From NCBI RefSeq assembly GCF_026586795.1, contig NZ_JAPFGY010000019.1:1-64000 (forward strand): a stretch of 64,000 nt of DNA, read 5' to 3'. Made by a program: the position numbers and the translations under genes. Numbering within the stretch: the first letter of the stretch is position 1; every line of letters begins with the position of its first letter. This DNA is from Erythrobacter sp. WG. Lineage in GTDB: Bacteria > Pseudomonadota > Alphaproteobacteria > Sphingomonadales > Sphingomonadaceae. This document shows positions 60,375-64,000 of this stretch, piece after piece. The notes under the pieces were generated by a model. The model worked only from the letters and a program-made list of their open reading frames with translations, was not told the DNA's origin and did not search any database.

Positions 60375-61076
60375 ATGGGGTTCTGGGCCTATATGCTCCA
60401 CTGCCGCGGCGGTGTGTTCTACGCGGGTCACACCGATGACCTCGAGCGCCGGATTGCGCAGCACAAGTCCGGCACCATTCCGGGCTTCACAAGCGAGCGC
60501 TTGCCCGTCGAGCTTGTCTGGGCACAGGAATTTCCCACCCGCCACGAAGCCAAGGCCGCCGAACTCAGGATCAAGGGCTGGTCGCGCGCGAAGAAGCTGG
60601 CGCTGATCAGGGAGGACTGGGACGCGATCTCAAGGTTGGCGAAGAGGAAGGGCAGCCCTTCGACAAGCTCAGGGCAGGCGGAGATAGAGGTTTCCGCTCA
60701 GGCCCTCGCCGCCATGCGTGCCGCCGCCGCCGCCGCGCATCCGCATGAGGCCTGCGGCATCCTGCTCGGCGAGGGCTCGCGCATCACCGAAGCGCGCGCG
60801 GCGCGCAATGTCCACCCCGCGCCCCGCACCCACTTCGAGATCGACCCTCAGGCGCTGATCGACGCGCACCGCGCGGCGCGCGGCGGAGGGCCGCAGGTGA
60901 TCGGCTACTTCCACTCGCACCCTTGCGGCCCCGCCGCCCCCTCCGCCACCGACCGCGCCTGCGCGAGCGGGGACGGGCGGGTGTGGGCGATCCTCGGCGA
61001 ACCGGACGCCGTGACGTTCTGGCGCGACGGGGAAGCGGGTTTCACCGCACTTCCCTTATGCCTGACGGACGGTTAG
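60375..61076 (+). CDS. GIY-YIG nuclease domain fused to JAMM/MPN metalloprotease domain
   Basis: A 233-aa two-domain protein. Residues 1-90 are a compact GIY-YIG nuclease (MGFWAYMLHCRGGVFYAGHT, catalytic R25-like Arg in LERRIAQH, E58-like Glu in RHEAKAAELRIKGW). Residues 105-233 are a JAMM/MPN+ domain with E125 (HEACGILLGE), H180, H182 and D193 (HSHP then SATD), a complete zinc motif typical of RadC-like or ubiquitin-like isopeptidase/Rhodanese-linked bacterial enzymes. The linker GSPSTSSGQA (93-102) is the translation of a dispersed repeat (60655-60680), so the fusion arose by repeat insertion in frame. The JAMM half is followed by chpT after 9 nt. Confidence 0.85.
   Translation: MGFWAYMLHCRGGVFYAGHTDDLERRIAQHKSGTIPGFTSERLPVELVWAQEFPTRHEAKAAELRIKGWSRAKKLALIREDWDAISRLAKRKGSPSTSSGQAEIEVSAQALAAMRAAAAAAHPHEACGILLGEGSRITEARAARNVHPAPRTHFEIDPQALIDAHRAARGGGPQVIGYFHSHPCGPAAPSATDRACASGDGRVWAILGEPDAVTFWRDGEAGFTALPLCLTDG
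60655..60680. repeat. Repeat copy inside the coding region (fusion joint)
   Basis: GCCCTTCGACAAGCTCAGGG plus GCAGGC, in inverted orientation to the copy at 60325. It is translated in frame as SPSTSSGQA between the two domains. Confidence 0.88.
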
Positions 61077-61085
61077 GGAAGCGCG

Positions 61086-61739
61086 ATGATGTCCCAGACC
61101 GATCTTGCCGCGATGCTGTGCTCGCGCCTGTGCCACGATATGCTCTCGCCGGTCGGCGCGCTCGCCAACGGGCTGGAGCTGCTCGCGGACGAGCAGGACC
61201 CGCAGATGCGCTCCAAGGTGATCGAGCTGCTCGAACAGTCGGCGAAGATCAGCACCGACAAGCTGAAGTTCTTCCGCCTCGCCTTCGGGGCGGCCGGCGG
61301 CTTCGGCGAGGCGATCCCGATCGAGGAAGCCAAGGACGTGATCGACGCGCTCGCCTCGGACGCCAAGCGGGTCACGGTGCAATGGGCGGTGCCCGAGCCG
61401 AGCCTGCCCAAGCCGGCGGTCAAGGTGCTGCTGAACCTTGCGCAGATCGCGCTGGATTCGCTGGTGCGCGGCGGCACGCTCGACATCGGCGCGGAACGGC
61501 GCGAGGGCGCGGTCGAGATCGTCGCCCGCGCGCGCGGCGACCGGATCGCCTTCGACGAAACGATCGGCCGCGCGCTGCAGGGCGACCTCCACGAAAGCGA
61601 GATCACCAGCCGCACCGCCGCCGCGCACATGATCAGCGTGCTCGCCGCCGAGATGGACGGCGGGCTGCAATACAAGCTCGGTGACGGCGCGCTGGTGCTG
61701 GGCGCGGTGCTGCCCGAACCCGAAGGCCTGATCGGCTAG
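61086..61739 (+). CDS. chpT: Histidine phosphotransferase ChpT
   Basis: A 217-aa dimeric phosphotransferase that passes phosphate from CckA to CtrA and CpdR, driving cell-cycle control in alphaproteobacteria. The phospho-accepting histidine is H17 in LCSRLCHDMLSPVGALANGL, within a helical DHp-like half; the C-terminal half is a degenerate HATPase-like fold without ATP-binding boxes. The start MMSQTD lies 9 nt after the fusion gene, so expression may be coupled. This supports CtrA-type control in the organism. Confidence 0.92.
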   Translation: MMSQTDLAAMLCSRLCHDMLSPVGALANGLELLADEQDPQMRSKVIELLEQSAKISTDKLKFFRLAFGAAGGFGEAIPIEEAKDVIDALASDAKRVTVQWAVPEPSLPKPAVKVLLNLAQIALDSLVRGGTLDIGAERREGAVEIVARARGDRIAFDETIGRALQGDLHESEITSRTAAAHMISVLAAEMDGGLQYKLGDGALVLGAVLPEPEGLIG

Positions 61740-61749
61740 GGGCGCGCGC

Positions 61750-62469
61750 GTGTCGGGGGGCACCGGAGACGACGAGCTGGTCCACCGCGAGGTGCTCTCG
61801 CCCAACCACGGCGCGCGCACCCTGCCGATCTCGATGGTCGTGCTGCACTACACCGAGATGCCCCTCGATGCGGCGCTCGCGCGGATGTGCGATCCCGAAG
61901 CGCAGGTGAGCGCGCATTACTGCATCACAGAGGGCGGCGAGGTGATCCGGCTGGTGCCGGAGGACCGCCGCGCCTGGCACGCGGGGGCGAGCTACTGGCG
62001 CGGTATCCCGGACGTGAATTCGGCGAGCATCGGGATCGAACTCGACCATCCGGGGCACGCGCTCGGCTACCGCGCCTTCGCCGAGGCGCAGATCGACGCG
62101 CTGATCCCGCTGCTCGCCCGGATCGTGAAGACCTACGACATCCCGCGCGCCAACGTGGTGGGGCACAGCGATGTCGCCCCGATGCGCAAAGTGGATCCGG
62201 GCGAACTCTTCCCGTGGGAGCGGCTCGCGCGGCACAAGCTGTGCCTGCCACGCCCCGACTGCCTTGCGGCGGGCAATCCGTTCCACAACTGGGGGAGCTT
62301 CTTCCTCGCGCTGGAACGCTTCGGCTACGACATTACCGATCAGGCGAAAGCGGTGGAAGCCTTCGAGCGCCGCTGGCGGCCCGAGCGGATCACCGGCGTG
62401 CCGGACGGCGAGATCGCCGCGATCCTGTGGCAATTGCTGCTCGACCGCGACCAAGGGAGGACGCGCTAG
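61750..62469 (+). CDS. N-acetylmuramoyl-L-alanine amidase (AmiD-like, amidase_2)
   Basis: A 239-aa zinc amidase of the amidase_2/PGRP fold. Zinc ligands: His in VVLHYTEM, His in VVGHSDVAPMRKVDPG and the Asp of that same block (D near KVDPG); AHYCITEGG and AWHAGASYWRG line the site. There is no signal peptide, so it is more like cytoplasmic AmpD or a phage-type enzyme, cleaving anhydro-muropeptides for recycling. The C-terminal ~60 residues (peptidoglycan-binding-like) are longer than AmpD. The GTG at 61750 is used because no ATG fits. Confidence 0.85.
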   Translation: MSGGTGDDELVHREVLSPNHGARTLPISMVVLHYTEMPLDAALARMCDPEAQVSAHYCITEGGEVIRLVPEDRRAWHAGASYWRGIPDVNSASIGIELDHPGHALGYRAFAEAQIDALIPLLARIVKTYDIPRANVVGHSDVAPMRKVDPGELFPWERLARHKLCLPRPDCLAAGNPFHNWGSFFLALERFGYDITDQAKAVEAFERRWRPERITGVPDGEIAAILWQLLLDRDQGRTR

Positions 62470-62534
62470 GCGGACCAAGGAATCCGGCTTTCGCAGGGGC
62501 GGGGCCGGGGTGACAGCGAAGCATAAGGGGGATC

Positions 62535-63266
62535 ATGATGACCAAGAAACTTGCGGCCGAGTTCTTCGGAACCTTCTGGCTGGTGTTCGGCGGCTGCGGC
62601 TCGGCGGTGCTGGCGGCGGGGGTGCCGGATCTCGGGATCGGTTTTGCCGGTGTCAGCCTTGCCTTCGGGCTGACGGTGCTGACCATGGCCTATGCGGTGG
62701 GCGGCATTTCGGGCGGGCACTTCAATCCGGCGGTGTCGCTGGGCCTTGCGGTCGGCGGGCGGTTTTCCTGGGGCGAGCTTGTCCCTTACTGGGCGGCGCA
62801 GCTCATCGGATCGTTCTGTGCGGCGGGGATGCTCTACGTGATCGCCAGCGGCACGGCGGGCTTCACCGCCGGGGGCTTCGCCTCGAACGGCTATGGCGAG
62901 CTGTCGCCGGGCGGCTATTCGATGCTCGCCGCGCTGGTCATCGAGGTGGTGCTGACCGCCGGGTTCCTGGTGGTGATCCTCGGCGCGACCTCGGCCGCGG
63001 CCCCGGCCGGCTTTGCGCCGATCGCCATCGGGCTGGCGCTGACGCTCATCCACCTCATCTCGATCCCGGTGACCAACACCTCGGTCAATCCGGCGCGCTC
63101 GACCAGTGTCGCCTTTTATGCCGATACGGCGGCGGTCAGCCAGCTGTGGCTGTTCTGGGTCGCGCCGCTCGTCGGGGCGGTGATCGGCGCGCTCGTCTGG
63201 AAGCTGCTGCTGGCGCCCAACGAAAGCCTCGAGAACATCGGCGGGCAGGATACGGCGACCGCATAG
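62535..63266 (+). CDS. aqpZ: Aquaporin Z
   Basis: A 243-aa water channel of the inner membrane: six transmembrane helices and two half-helices with NPA motifs, [16 protein letters not shown] (first) and [13 protein letters not shown] (second). The filter residues are compatible with AqpZ (an F/H-type constriction; Arg after the second NPA). The ATG at 62535 is the first of two adjacent methionines. It lies 65 nt past the amidase gene and before rnpB. Confidence 0.93.
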   Translation: MMTKKLAAEFFGTFWLVFGGCGSAVLAAGVPDLGIGFAGVSLAFGLTVLTMAYAVGGISGGHFNPAVSLGLAVGGRFSWGELVPYWAAQLIGSFCAAGMLYVIASGTAGFTAGGFASNGYGELSPGGYSMLAALVIEVVLTAGFLVVILGATSAAAPAGFAPIAIGLALTLIHLISIPVTNTSVNPARSTSVAFYADTAAVSQLWLFWVAPLVGAVIGALVWKLLLAPNESLENIGGQDTATA

Positions 63267-63324
63267 GCGGGCGACCGGGCGGCGGCTTTGCATTCGCCGC
63301 CCGTCATGCCTATAGGCCGATGCG

Positions 63325-63763
63325 TCAGGGGGCCTGAGGCAGTCGCGTGTGCCTTCTTGTGAATGCAGGGGGGGACGCGAGGAAAGTCCGGGCTCCACGA
63401 AACGAGGGTGGCGGGTAACGCCCGCCGGTCCTGCCTTCGGGCAGGGCAAGGGAAAGTGCCACAGAGAGCAGACCGCCGATGGTTCCCCGCTTGCGGGGGC
63501 ACAGGCAAGGGTGAAAGGGTGCGGCAAGAGCGCACCGGGGGGGCCGGCAACGGCCACCGCATGGCAAACCCCACCCGGAGCAAGGCCGAATAGGGGCCGC
63601 GCGCCCTTCGCAAGGAGGGTAGGGGTGTTTCGCCCCGAGCGGCCCGGGTTGGCTGCTAGAGCCGCCGGGCAACCGGCGGCCCAGATGAATGGCTGCCACC
63701 CCGGGGCCGGTCCGTAAGGATACCGCCCGGGGAGACAGAACCCGGCTTATGAGGGCCCCCTGA
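63325..63763 (+). ncRNA. rnpB: RNase P RNA (bacterial type A)
   Basis: This ribozyme removes 5' leaders from tRNA precursors. The P1 helix pairs TCAGGGGGCC (63325-63334) with GGCCCCCTGA (63754-63763). The universal GAGGAAAGTCCGGGCTCC lies at about 63379-63396, ACAGAGAGCAGACCGCC near 63462, and the 3' core AGACAGAACCCGGCTTA near 63733. The length of ~439 nt and these conserved stretches match bacterial RNase P RNA. Exact transcript ends are not determined. Confidence 0.96.
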
Positions 63764-63778
63764 TACGTTGTGTTTTAG

Positions 63779-63798
63779 GCTCGCCCATCCGGGCGAGC
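63779..63798. terminator. Hairpin after rnpB
   Basis: GCTCGCCC-ATCC-GGGCGAGC, a perfect 8-bp stem 15 nt past the P1 helix. No strong T-run follows, so it is only a possible terminator or 3' end structure. Confidence 0.45.
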
Positions 63799-63950
63799 GT
63801 CCTCGGCGGTTTTCAGGCCCTGCGGTCCTGATCGCCTGCGGCTCGCGCGCGTGCGCTCGCGGTCGCTGCGCGACCGATCGGGCGCCTTTGCGCAAGGCTG
63901 TGTGGGGCGGCCGCGCGGAACAATCCGGTCCCGCCGCGACTTAACGCGCC

Positions 63951-64000
63951 ATGATCGAACGCACCGCCGTCCCCCGTCCGCTCGCCCAGCGCGTCGCGAT
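63951..64000 (+). CDS. Start of an unidentified gene, cut by window end
   Basis: Sixteen codons are visible (MIERTAVPRPLAQRVA) from an ATG preceded by an AT-richer GACTTAACGCGCC. The stretch is too short to identify. It lies downstream of rnpB. Confidence 0.4.
   Translation, partial: MIERTAVPRPLAQRVA

Overview
The window is a GC-rich stretch of alphaproteobacterial chromosome, most likely order Sphingomonadales and probably the Erythrobacter/Porphyrobacter group. The signs are two large TonB-dependent receptors, a ChpT phosphotransferase, an RpoH-type sigma factor, small sphingomonad families (DUF6356, DUF3297, DUF1761, DUF2721) and short palindromic repeats of the sphingomonad type. No rRNA, CRISPR, prophage or transposase gene is seen. 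Two perfect ParB sites (parS, 16552 and 57728) suggest the window is not far from the replication origin.

Layout. 1-9100: housekeeping genes (cpoB end, tilS, an L,D-transpeptidase, rimO, small membrane proteins, a membrane-protein pseudogene with three in-frame stops, and a coupled serS-surE-K+ channel string). 9171-13672: a TonB receptor, a divergent TetR regulator, a PKHD-type Fe(II) dioxygenase and a membrane protein. 13720-16347: a large periplasmic M14 peptidase. 16576-29506: the main accessory region. It is a tightly overlapped six-gene catabolic operon (HisD-like dehydrogenase, LacI regulator, hydrolase, MetE-like zinc enzyme, HpaI-type aldolase, MFS transporter), a divergent TonB receptor, and a second operon of two double NTF2-like proteins, a bicupin and an SDR. 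L-serine dehydratase (29749) follows. The substrate is not evident.

31334-38806: tRNA-Val, sppA, pyrB with a dihydroorotase-like partner lacking the metal-binding HxH, and a lipoprotein/RHH-like/ParA cluster. 39060-44938: a SPOR protein, DUF418, a Fur-box-preceded bfd-bfr iron-storage pair, der and small proteins. 45070-50801: tRNA-Leu, trigger factor with a long Lys/Ala tail, an amidase, clpP with a sigma-32-like promoter, and clpX. 50939-56282: a polysaccharide deacetylase, two fasciclin proteins, an RskA-like anti-sigma factor, an ECF sigma factor, a zinc-type CDF exporter and mtgA. The two fasciclin genes share a bipartite upstream motif and a leader hairpin, so the locus looks like a self-contained envelope-stress regulon resembling mycobacterial SigK/RskA/MPT70-83.

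56387-64000: an M20 amidohydrolase, a 620-bp repeat-rich gap with the second parS, rpoH, an rluD-like gene, a GIY-YIG/JAMM fusion whose nuclease half is bracketed by inverted repeat copies, chpT, an AmiD-like amidase, aqpZ, RNase P RNA and the start of one more gene. All function calls come from reading the sequence; no database search was run.
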